Below are positions 7,670 through 16,400 of a DNA stretch of 64,000 nucleotides, piece by piece. Location of the stretch: contig JAJEAN010000007.1 of assembly GCA_022822725.1 (NCBI GenBank), forward strand, positions 2,305,045 through 2,369,044, in the 5' to 3' direction. Every line of letters starts with the position of its first letter. The first letter of the stretch is position 1. The notes under the pieces were generated by a model, which was not told the origin of the DNA, ran no database searches, and saw only the letters and a list, made by a program, of their open reading frames with translations. The position numbers and the translations under genes were made by a program. Source of the stretch: Candidatus Latescibacterota bacterium. GTDB lineage: Bacteria > JAAXHH01.

Positions 7670-8780
7670 CGAACCAGTCCCAGAGCAGGTACATGACGAT
7701 CTGGAACTTGCGGCCCTGCCTGTTGGTGGCGGGCACCCGAACGCCCACGTTGAGCAGGATGTGCTGGCGCGTATTCAGCGCGACCTGCATCTGAGGTACC
7801 AGGTCGAGCGAGACGTCGGCCCCGGAAACCGATTCGCGGGACGCAAGCAACTCGACCATGGGACTCCAGGCCCGGCCGAACTCGCCTTCCGAGAAGGTCC
7901 TGCCGAGTACGAGCCGAACGGCCGCTTCGTCCTCCGCGTCACCGCTGACGGCGATCTCGCCCAGCATCTGGGCCTGTAAATAAGCATCGCCGGGCAGTAG
8001 CTGAACAAAGGCCGCGTATGGCTCCAGTTTCGTCGAGCCCGATCCGAAACCGTCTTCCTCCCTGCCGGTGGGCAGGATAACCTCGCCGCCGATGCTGAAG
8101 GCATTCCCGCGCTCCAGGTTGTGGTAAAGCGCGTACTTGTAGCCAAGTGACAGGTCCTCGAATCCCAGTTTCGCACCGTCGTCCCGTGGGGACTCGCGTC
8201 TGCCTAAGGGGACCTTCACTTCGATCATGCCCCGGGGGCCGAACCGTTTTTCGTACACCGGCTCCAGAATCAAAGCTTTGCTGTCGTCCGTGTCCAACCT
8301 CACGTTGAATACGGTCTCGTCCTCGGGGAACGCCTTCTCGGTAAACAGGGGCTTGGGCACGTTGAATTCGCCGCGGGGCCAGTTGTCGTTCGTGCAGAAA
8401 GTGCGGACGTGCCCGAGGATGGCGTAGATCTCTTCGTCCGTCAGGGCATCCCCGAAGGCAGGCATCATGCGGTCGAAGGCCCGCACAGGCCCGCCTTCAT
8501 GGATCACGGCGTGCCAGTCCGGGTCGGGTTCACGGGAGGCGAATTCGCAATCCGTAAAGTCCGGCAGCTCCAGGGCAAAGCCGCGTTCTTCGAGCGGCCG
8601 TCCCCTTCCATCCGATCCATGACAGGCCGCGCAGGCCTGTTCATAGAGCTTGGCCCCGTCTATGGGTCTGGAACCGTCAAAGGGTCTGGAACCGTCGACC
8701 TGGTCGGCGGAGGCGATTCCCGTCAGGAACAGTCCTGAAAGACAGAGTAGTGCTGCGATACACTTGTAATGTATTTGCAT
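7644..8780 (-). CDS. Cytochrome c fused to a barrel-like C-terminal domain
   Basis: The 378-residue protein begins with a clear Sec signal peptide ending near TGIASA, followed by a duplicated DGSRPF/DGSRPI segment. A class I cytochrome c domain comes next, with CAACH and a later MMPAFGDAL that can supply the axial Met. From about residue 150 to the end there is no heme motif. The sequence is made of alternating beta-strand-like segments such as GMIEVKVPLG, LSLGYKYALYH, FSIGGEVILPTG and LNVGVRVPA, which resemble an outer-membrane beta-barrel or porin-like domain. A plausible reading is an outer-membrane protein with an electron-carrying domain, acting with the pentaheme cytochrome that overlaps its 3' end. 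The barrel call is by strand pattern only; a soluble beta-sandwich is the alternative. Confidence 0.75.
   Translation of the reverse strand: MQIHYKCIAALLCLSGLFLTGIASADQVDGSRPFDGSRPIDGAKLYEQACAACHGSDGRGRPLEERGFALELPDFTDCEFASREPDPDWHAVIHEGGPVRAFDRMMPAFGDALTDEEIYAILGHVRTFCTNDNWPRGEFNVPKPLFTEKAFPEDETVFNVRLDTDDSKALILEPVYEKRFGPRGMIEVKVPLGRRESPRDDGAKLGFEDLSLGYKYALYHNLERGNAFSIGGEVILPTGREEDGFGSGSTKLEPYAAFVQLLPGDAYLQAQMLGEIAVSGDAEDEAAVRLVLGRTFSEGEFGRAWSPMVELLASRESVSGADVSLDLVPQMQVALNTRQHILLNVGVRVPATNRQGRKFQIVMYLLWDWFDGGFRDGW
8661..8696. repeat. 18-bp tandem duplication after a signal peptide
   Basis: Two copies of an 18-bp unit (8661-8678 and 8679-8696) sharing GGGTCTGGAACCGTC lie just after the signal-peptide region of the cytochrome-barrel gene. 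They encode the two DGSRP hexapeptides in frame. Confidence 0.85.
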
Positions 8781-8884
8781 GGTTGTGCAAGATCCCGAGA
8801 CCGTGGCGGCAGGACTACGTCTGGCACAAAACGGACCGGCCTGTTGGAGGAAATATCCGCCTTACAGGTATCTTCTTTAGCGTA

Positions 8885-8905
8885 ACGGTGTATAATATTA
8901 GACGA
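8885..8905. promoter_or_regulatory. AT-rich promoter-like site upstream of cytochrome operon
   Basis: The 154 bp between the DUF3830 gene and the cytochrome-barrel gene contain an AT-rich island with TATAAT at 8891-8896 on the plus strand and TAATAT/TATTAT on the minus strand. Minus-strand transcription from here would serve the two cytochrome genes. I see no convincing -35 element on either strand. Confidence 0.25.
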
Positions 8906-8934
8906 TTTCAGGTGGATTTCCTTGCGAATCGAAT

Positions 8935-9384
8935 TCAGGCCACCCGCTCGATCCGGACGCGTTTGACCCCTTCACGCCGTATGCGGTAGCACACCTCGAA
9001 GAATCCGGTCGTATCGCCGATCATCCGAGCGAAGAGGTTCACAGCGACGGGGCCGTCCGGCATGTTGGGCCGCCCGTCCCTGCCGTAGAACCAGCAAAGC
9101 TCGGTGATCCCGTCCAGCCACCCGTGCATGAGACCGGGCTCCAGGCGGTAATAGCAGATATCTCCAGGGAGCGTGCGGCTGGTCAGGTTCTCGGGCAGGG
9201 TGACGATATCCTCGGACAGGAAGTAGGCAATCTCGCTGCCCGAGTACACGGCGTGGATGCCCTCTTCCTCGAGAGGCAGCGCATCCCAGACGGTCTGGCA
9301 GGTTTTCGGGGCCTCGTCTTCGAGCAACTCGGCATCGACCGAAACGCCTTCGTCGATGAAGGTCAAACGGATTGTTCGAGGCAT
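8935..9384 (-). CDS. DUF3830 family protein (cyclophilin-like fold)
   Basis: The 149-residue protein reads like the DUF3830 family, with an early LLEDEAPKTCQTVWDALPL segment followed by HAVYSGSEIAYF. DUF3830 proteins have a cyclophilin-like beta-barrel fold; no enzymatic activity is established for them. No signal peptide or membrane segment is seen. It lies between two outer-membrane protein genes and the cytochrome pair on the same strand, with 52 bp to the upstream barrel gene. The ATG at 9384 has only a weak ribosome-binding sequence. Confidence 0.65.
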   Translation of the reverse strand: MPRTIRLTFIDEGVSVDAELLEDEAPKTCQTVWDALPLEEEGIHAVYSGSEIAYFLSEDIVTLPENLTSRTLPGDICYYRLEPGLMHGWLDGITELCWFYGRDGRPNMPDGPVAVNLFARMIGDTTGFFEVCYRIRREGVKRVRIERVA

Positions 9385-9436
9385 GGGCTGTACCAGAAGT
9401 CCTTGAAAGGTATCAGCATAACTGCACGAGGCTAAA

Positions 9437-10246
9437 CTACAACTTCATGAACACACCAATGTCCCAGGCCGGGGCGTCCAGCAGGTTGCGCGCGCCCGAG
9501 TACTTCGTCACACCCGCGGTGATCCCCGCACTGGTCGTAATGTAGAAATTGATTTCGGGACCGAAGGACACGTACTGCTGGTCGTTCACGGTCCATTCAT
9601 CTCCCGTTCCGAGGGCTTTCACTCCGCGAACCCACGCGGATACCCCGATGCGATCGTCCATCATGAAACCCGCTTCCAGCGCGTACCTCAACTCGTCGGA
9701 AAAATCGCTTTCCCGGTTGTTGTAGCCGATTTCGGCTTTAAGGTAACCCGGTGTCGGCCAGAGGGAATGGCCGACCTGTAGCGAGAACAACTGGTTGAAT
9801 TCACCATCGCCGGTGAACAGGCCGACTTCCTGTCCGGAAAAGGAATCTCCCAGCGGCAGTCCGGCCATGACCTGGAGACTTACGACCGTGGGCCTGTTGG
9901 TGAGCAGCCCGATCCTGGCCCCGAGCTCCCAGTCCCCGGTACCCGTCTTGGCATCGGACCCGGGCCTGTCTTCGCTTATGCGCTGGTAGAAGGGTATGTA
10001 GCCTACTAGCGTCAACCGATCCACAAGGCCGAATTCGCCATACAGGCTGGTCGTATATCGGCTCTGGGCTGTTATGGTCTCCTTCTTGCCGGATGGCTTG
10101 AAGTACGTGTCGCTCCGGATGATTTGCTCGTTCAGCTTGAAGTAGCCCTTGCCCTGGGGTTGGGTCCATCCTCCGGCGTAGGCCGTTCCGGGGGTTTGAA
10201 GGAGAAACCCGGCAAGCAAGGCACTGGCCAAGATGAATCTGGACAT
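9437..10246 (-). CDS. Predicted outer-membrane beta-barrel protein, paralogue A
   Basis: The 269-residue product starts with a signal peptide ending near TPGTAYA and then GGWTQPQGKGYFKLNE. The rest is a series of alternating strand-like segments (for example TTSLYGEFGLVDRLTLVGYIP) typical of small outer-membrane barrels of the transporter/porin type. The last residue is preceded by VFMKL, consistent with a hydrophobic final strand. I chose the ATG at 10246 because AAAAGGGG lies eight bases before it; a GTG three codons earlier is also in frame. The gene downstream of paralogue B on the same strand is separated by about 40 bp, so the pair is a tandem duplication in one operon. Confidence 0.7.
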   Translation of the reverse strand: MSRFILASALLAGFLLQTPGTAYAGGWTQPQGKGYFKLNEQIIRSDTYFKPSGKKETITAQSRYTTSLYGEFGLVDRLTLVGYIPFYQRISEDRPGSDAKTGTGDWELGARIGLLTNRPTVVSLQVMAGLPLGDSFSGQEVGLFTGDGEFNQLFSLQVGHSLWPTPGYLKAEIGYNNRESDFSDELRYALEAGFMMDDRIGVSAWVRGVKALGTGDEWTVNDQQYVSFGPEINFYITTSAGITAGVTKYSGARNLLDAPAWDIGVFMKL

Positions 10247-10286
10247 GTTACACACCCCTTTTAGGATGCCTAACAGCAGAATCAGT

Positions 10287-11111
10287 CTACAGCTTCAGAA
10301 ACACCCCGAATTCCCAGGTAGGCGCGTCCAGCATGTTACGGGCCCTGGTGAACTGCGTCATACTGGCGGTTACTCCCGCGTTGGGCGTAACGTAGAAATC
10401 GACCTGGGGCCCATAGGACAGGTACTCGATATCGTTGCGTCCGTGAAACTCGTCATCCGCGCGGTCGAGAGCCTGTACGCCGCGGAGGCTTAATGCGATG
10501 CCGACGCGTTCGGCGATCGTGTATCCGGCCTGCATGCTGTACCGCAGTTCGTCGGCGTAGTTATCGGCGGGTACGTCACTGCTCTTGCGATTGTTGTATC
10601 CAATCTCACCTTTCAAGTAAGCGGGAACTGGGTAAAGCGAGTGCCCCACCTGGAGGGAGAAATGCTGGTTGAACTCGCCGTCTCCGGTCCAGAGGACGAT
10701 ATCTCCCCCCGAATCTCCCAGCGGCAAACCGGCCAGGGCTTGTAGGCTGACCACCGTCGGTCCGCCCGTCAGAATACCGATCCGGATGCCTACATCCCAA
10801 TCGCCTATGCCTGAAGTTGAATCTAACCCCTCGGCATCAATGCTGTAACTCGTATAAAATGGCATGTAGCCCACCAGCGTCACCCGGTCGATCAAGCCGA
10901 ATTCACCATAAAGACTCGTCGTATTGCCGCTGACTTTCGGAATCTCGGTTTTGACTCCGGACGAATGGTTCAGTGATTCGGCACGTACGATCTGCTGGCT
11001 GAGTTTGAAGTATCCCTTTCCCTTCGGCTGGGTCCACCCACCCGCGTGGGCAAAGGTTGAATAGCAAATCAATACGGCCGTCATCACTGTGGCTGATATG
11101 AACCTGTTCAC
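10287..11111 (-). CDS. Predicted outer-membrane beta-barrel protein, paralogue B
   Basis: This 274-residue protein matches paralogue A along its whole length: GGWTQPKGKGYFKLSQQIVR after the signal peptide, TTSLYGEFGLIDRVTLVGY, then LQALAGLPLGDSG and a final FGVFLKL. It uses a GTG start at 11111 preceded by AAAGGAG at seven bases, a strong ribosome-binding site. The upstream Big2 lipoprotein gene ends only 19 bp away. Function is unknown; the pair may form pores or partner the large lipoprotein. Confidence 0.7.
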   Translation of the reverse strand: MNRFISATVMTAVLICYSTFAHAGGWTQPKGKGYFKLSQQIVRAESLNHSSGVKTEIPKVSGNTTSLYGEFGLIDRVTLVGYMPFYTSYSIDAEGLDSTSGIGDWDVGIRIGILTGGPTVVSLQALAGLPLGDSGGDIVLWTGDGEFNQHFSLQVGHSLYPVPAYLKGEIGYNNRKSSDVPADNYADELRYSMQAGYTIAERVGIALSLRGVQALDRADDEFHGRNDIEYLSYGPQVDFYVTPNAGVTASMTQFTRARNMLDAPTWEFGVFLKL

Positions 11112-11130
11112 TCAAATTCTCCTTTGTGAT

Positions 11131-13314
11131 TCAGTTGCTCAGTGATCCGCTACCAAGCTTCATGTTCACTAATGCGCAATGAAGAATGACATGATTATAG
11201 GAGGCGATACTCTCGCCGGCTCTGGGCGTAAAGGTTGTTGAGAAACTTCTATCACCCGTAACATCTCCAAAACTCCTGGCACCATCTGGTTCTGGTCCTC
11301 TTTGCCAGCTAATCGACGAACTGGTGTAGAGAAACAAAATCGCACGAACCCCGCCTCCAGTGTTCATGCCGGTTATGGTCAGTTTGAGTTGCCCGCCAGT
11401 TACTTCTTCGAACGTTACGGACCCAGCGGTGTTCGGATAGTTGCTCGTACCCGAAATCGTTGCAGTTCGACTCCTCAGCATAGGCGGAGGCGGCGGCGGT
11501 GGCTCTGTCACCGTCAGCGACGCCGTGCCGGGTACACCGTCCACGGTTGCCCTGATCGTCGCAGAGCCGGCGTTAACACCGGTAGCGGTCGTCGCCGTCC
11601 CGGACGACGGGCTTACCGTCGCGACGGAGGTGTTGCTACTCGTCCATGTGAAGGTCTTACCCGAAATTGCCGTACCGTCCGACTCTCGCGCGGTGGCTGT
11701 GAATCGCTGCGTTTCACCTTCCTCGATCGACGGCGAAGATGGACTCACCGTCACGGTTGCCACCACGGGATCGGGTGGAGGCGGTGGTGGGGGTGGAGGT
11801 GGAGGCGGTGGAGGTGGAGGTGGAGGTGGTGGCTCGGGCTCGGTCACTGTCAACCTCGCAGTACCGGATATACCGTCAACCGTTGCTGTTATGGTCGTGG
11901 ATCCCGCACCCTCGGCAGTAGCGAGCCCCATTGCGTCTATGGTTGCTACGGTTGAACTGGCTGTTTCCCAGCTAAAGGTCTTGCCTGTGATCTCCATGTT
12001 ATCCGAGTCATAGGCTGTCGCTGTGAATTGCTTGGTCTCACCTTCTTCGATCGACGCCATCATCGGTTCCACGGTTACCCGATCTACAACCGGTGCGGGC
12101 TCGGTAACCGTGACCGTCACCGGATCGGAAGTGGTTTCTTCTGTCATGGCGGTAATATCTGCCATGCCTGCGCCAACCGCGGTAACCAGCCCGGTTGAAT
12201 CAACGGTCGCCACCTCGCTGTCGTCGCTCGACCAGGCAAAGGCCACACCACCCACCATGGTCCCGTCTGAAGTCAGGGCGACGGCCATGAGTTGGTGCGT
12301 TTCGCCTGACTCGAGCGTCACCGGCATGGCGTCCACGATCTCGACGCTGGCGACTTCCGGCGTCATTTCCTCAACGGTGACCGTCGCGGGCATACTCGTC
12401 ACATCATTCCCCGTGGCCGTGATCATCGCCGTACCGGCAGCGACTGCCGTTACTAGCCCGGTTTCATCCACCGTGGCGACTTCCGTATCATCGCTCATCC
12501 AGGCGAAAACCACGTCATCAACCATCATGCCGTCGGCAGTCGTGGCGACTGCCGTGAACTGGAACATGCCTCCAACCATGATCATCATGGAAGCCGGACT
12601 CACCGTCACCGTTGATACCACCGGCTCAGGCGGTGGGGGTTCACTCACATTGATCGTTACGGGCGAACTCGTTACGCTGCCCGACGCGGCGCGGATCATC
12701 GCCGTGCCTGCACCGACGGCCGTGGCAACACCGGCGGAAGTAATGGTCACCACGCTGGTGTCGCTGCTCGCCCATGAAATACTGACGTCATCGCGGACAG
12801 TGCCTCCCGCGGTACGGGCCATCGCCGAGAAGGTCACCATTTCCCCTACCATGATATCCTGTGCCGCGGATGGAGAGACCGTGACACTGGCCACCGGCGC
12901 CACGGTGACCGTGATTGTCGCCGGCTGGCTCAATATGCCGTTTCCAGTAGCCCTGATGGTCGCCGTGCCTGCGCTAACCGCCGTAGCCACGCCGCTGGCA
13001 TTTATCGTTGCGACGCCCGTATTGCTGCTGGCCCAGGTAAAATTCACACCGCTTATCACGGAGCCGTCGGAAGCCTTGGCAGTCGCGACAAATCTTTGCG
13101 TTTTACCCACCTCCAGAGAAACCGTAGCCGGACTGACCTCGATTTGAGAGACCGTCGGCGCTGGAGGCGGGGCCGGAGGTGGTGTGGGCGGTGGTGAGGG
13201 TGTTGGTGAGGGCGGACTGGTCGGTGAGGAGTCGCCGCCACCACAACCTGCGGCCAGAAAAAAGCCCGCAAAAAACAGCATGGCAATACACGTTGTGATC
13301 ATTCTGTGTGACAT
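11131..13314 (-). CDS. Big2 (Ig-like) repeat lipoprotein with possible DM13 C-terminal domain
   Basis: From the ATG at 13314 the protein has 727 residues. GGGAGG lies a few bases before this ATG, which decides against the in-frame start 39 codons upstream. A lipoprotein signal (LFFAGFFLAAGCGGG) is followed by a Pro/Ser-rich tether. Six bacterial Ig-like group 2 repeats follow, each about 85-90 residues with a VTVSP start, a FTWASSNTxVATI-type core and a SGTATIxAT-type end. A long polyproline linker stands between repeats 5 and 6. The last 110 residues (SGTSNYPNTAGSVTFEEV through YNHVILHCALVNMKLGSG) resemble the DM13 domain, whose conserved Cys lies in a VVIWC-type segment. Cell-surface adhesion or matrix binding is likely. 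Confidence 0.8.
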   Translation of the reverse strand: MSHRMITTCIAMLFFAGFFLAAGCGGGDSSPTSPPSPTPSPPPTPPPAPPPAPTVSQIEVSPATVSLEVGKTQRFVATAKASDGSVISGVNFTWASSNTGVATINASGVATAVSAGTATIRATGNGILSQPATITVTVAPVASVTVSPSAAQDIMVGEMVTFSAMARTAGGTVRDDVSISWASSDTSVVTITSAGVATAVGAGTAMIRAASGSVTSSPVTINVSEPPPPEPVVSTVTVSPASMMIMVGGMFQFTAVATTADGMMVDDVVFAWMSDDTEVATVDETGLVTAVAAGTAMITATGNDVTSMPATVTVEEMTPEVASVEIVDAMPVTLESGETHQLMAVALTSDGTMVGGVAFAWSSDDSEVATVDSTGLVTAVGAGMADITAMTEETTSDPVTVTVTEPAPVVDRVTVEPMMASIEEGETKQFTATAYDSDNMEITGKTFSWETASSTVATIDAMGLATAEGAGSTTITATVDGISGTARLTVTEPEPPPPPPPPPPPPPPPPPPPPDPVVATVTVSPSSPSIEEGETQRFTATARESDGTAISGKTFTWTSSNTSVATVSPSSGTATTATGVNAGSATIRATVDGVPGTASLTVTEPPPPPPPMLRSRTATISGTSNYPNTAGSVTFEEVTGGQLKLTITGMNTGGGVRAILFLYTSSSISWQRGPEPDGARSFGDVTGDRSFSTTFTPRAGESIASYNHVILHCALVNMKLGSGSLSN
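11773..11834. repeat. GGT/GGA simple repeat encoding polyproline
   Basis: A run of GGT, GGA and GGC triplets on the plus strand is read on the minus strand as CCx codons and gives the polyproline linker before the sixth Ig-like repeat of the lipoprotein. It is a probable slippage site. Confidence 0.9.
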
Positions 13315-13437
13315 ACGACCTCCCGCCATGGCTAAGGTTTCAAAACGACGCTCTTGTCGTCGCATCCCAAGCCAACTCGCATATTCTCTGGTACGTGAGT
13401 CTACTTTTGTGTTGTTCTGGCAACGATGCACGGGGAC

Positions 13438-16400
13438 CTACTTCCCGTTCCCATTCCGGTTCCCGTTGCCATTCCGGTTCCCGCTTCCATTCCAGTTCTT
13501 GCCGTTCCGCCTGCGGCCGTTCATCTCCACGGGTTTCCATCCGCTTTCACCGCTGTGCACCGGGGCGCCGGCCAGTCGTATGCGCTTCGCGTCAATCGAT
13601 TCACGCAGCGTCTTCAGCAGCTCGTCCGAAGGCCTGACGCGGAAATCGCCCCCTGCCCTGACGCCTATCTCGCCATCCTCGGCCGTAGACACTTCGAGGA
13701 CCAGGTCGCAGTTCCCCGGGTAGGTCTTCAGCACGTTCTTTATCGATTCGAGGTTCTCATCCCCGACCTGTTCGTATTCCATGGAAACCACGACGGACCG
13801 GGCCAGCTTGTCTCGGGCATCCGTCAATGCGATGATTTCGGAAGCGATGACCTTGTTATCCTCTTCCTTCTTCGACAAATGCCCGTGCACGAGGATCAGC
13901 GCGTCGATCGTCACGAGGTCCCGATGCATGGCGTACGGTTCGGAGAAGATGAGCACCTCGCCGGAGCCGGAGAAGTCTTCCAGCGTGACGAAGGCCATGG
14001 TCTTGCCGTTCCGGTCCACGATGGGCTTGATCTCGGTCACGATACCGCCGACCACGACGGTTTCCTGCCGGCCGTTGGCGTGGTCGAGACGCCGCATTTC
14101 CGCGGTCGTGAACGCCCGGATGTCCTCCTCGTATTCCTTCAGCGGATGCCCCGTCACGTAAAATCCGAGCAGCTCCTTTTCCAGGACCAGTTCCTGGCTG
14201 GCCGGCCAACGGACGACGATCGGCAGCACGGGCCTGTGCACTTCCAGCCCGGCGCCCGCTCCCATCCCGTCGAGTTCGAAAAGGGAGGTCTGTCCTCTTT
14301 CCCTGTCGTTCTGACGGGTCTGCGCGCCTTCTATGACCGTGTCGAGCACGTCCATGAGCTGCGCCCGGTGGCCCTCGAGGCTGTCGCAGGCACCGGCCTG
14401 AATCAGGCTCTCAAGCACCCGCTTGTTCACCAGCCGCAGGTCGATGTGCTCGCAAAGCGCGAACACGTCTTCGAAGCGGCCGTGTTCCTTCCTCGCCTCG
14501 ACGATGGACTCCACCGCGGACTGCCCTACGTTCTTGATTGCACAGAGCCCGAACCGGATGGAGCTTCCTTCCACGACGAATGTCTTGTCGCTTCTGTTGA
14601 CGTCGGGCGGCAGCACGTCGATGCCCATCTTCCGGCATTCGTTGATCAGTACGACGATTTCCTCGGTATTGGACATGGTGTTCGACAGCAGCGCGGCCAT
14701 GAAGGGCACCGGGTAGTGCACCTTCAGGTAGGCTTCCTGAAAGGCGAGGACGGCGTACCCGGCGGAGTGGCTCTTGTTGAACGCGTAACCGCCGAAATAC
14801 TCGATCAGGCCGAATACCTCTTCCGCGATGCTTTTCTCGATGCCGTTCTCCACGGCGCCGTCGACGAAGTTCCGCCGTTCTTCGGCCATGACTTCGGGCT
14901 GCTTCTTGGCCATGGCCTTCCGGAGGAAATCCGCCCGGCCCAGGGTGTAGCCCGCCATGTCCCGGGCGATCTGCATCGCCTGCTCCTGGTAGACGATGAG
15001 GCCGTAGGTCTCCTTCAGGGCCGTCTCCATCACGGCGTGGTGATAGGTGACCTCCTTGCGTTTGTGCTTGCGGTCGATGTAGTCGTCCACCACCCCGCCG
15101 TTCAGGGGACCGGGCCGACAGAGCGCGTTCATGGCGATCAGGTCGTCGACGCCGTCCGGCCTCAGGCGCCGCAGGAATTCGTGCAGCCAGCCGCTGTGGA
15201 ACTGGAAGATCCCCGTGGTCTCGCCCCGGCGGAACAGGTCCAGGGTCTTCGTATCATCCAGGGGGATGTCATCCAGTTCGATCTCGTCGCCTGTCGTCTC
15301 CTTGATCATCGCGAGGGCGTCCTGGATGACCGACAGGTTCTGCAGCCCCAGGAAGTCCATCTTCGGCAGGCCGATGTCCTCCATGAGCTCGCCGGGATAC
15401 TGGGTGACGATCGTGTCCTTGTTGCTCGGCTTGTACAGTGGCACGTAGTCGGTCAGCTCGCCCGGCGTGATCACCACGCCTGCCGCGTGCACGGAGGCAT
15501 GGCGCGCGAGTCCTTCGAGGGTCTTCGCGTACTGGATCAACTGGCTTTCCGTGCCGCCGCCGTCGGCCATCTGCTTCAGCTCCGGGACCTGGTCGATGGC
15601 CCGGTCGAGGGTGATCTTCAGTTCCGTCGGAACCAGCTTGGCCACGCGGTCCACGTCGCCGTAGGACATGCCGAGGACGCGCCCCACGTCGCGGATCGCG
15701 GCCTTCGCCCCCATGGTGCCGAAGGTGATGATCTGGGCCACGCTGTTCTTGCCGTATTTCTCCACCACGTAGTTAATGACCTTGTCCCGTTCCCGGTCCG
15801 CGAGGTCGATGTCGATATCGGGCATGCTGACGCGCTCGGGGTTCAGGAAGCGCTCGAAGAGCAGCCCGTAGCTGATGGGGTCGATGTTCGTGATGCCCAG
15901 CACGTAGGCCACCATGCACCCCAGGCCGGATCCCCGCGTCATGAGCGGAATGCCCTGCTCCGCGGCGAACCGGGCGATATCCTCGACGATGAGGAAGTAA
16001 CTCGGGTAGCCCATCTGGCTGATGACGCCCAGTTCGTATTCGAGCCGGGCTTTGTGTTCCGGAGTAACGGCGTCGTAACGCGCCGCCATCCCGTCGAACG
16101 ACAGCTTGCGCAGATAGGCGTCCGCGCTGTCATATCCTTCCGGCAACGGGAAGTGGGGGAACTTGAACTTGCCCATTTCCAGTTCGAAGTCAACCAATTC
16201 GGCAATCGATACCGTATTGGACAGGGCGCCTGATACGTGGCCGAACAACTGGTCCATCTCGTCGGCGTTTTTGAAGTAGAGCGAGTCGGTGGCGAACCTG
16301 AGCCGCTTGGGGTCGTTCAGTTCCTTGCCGGTCTGGATGCAGACCAGCACGTCCTGGGCGGGCGCGTCGCCGCGACGGAGATAATGGGCGTCGTTGGTCG

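Noticed and set aside
13426-16233. Very long plus-strand open frame opposite dnaE
   Set aside because: It is the antisense shadow of dnaE in GC-rich DNA; its translation is His/Val/Asp-rich low-information sequence with no family motif.
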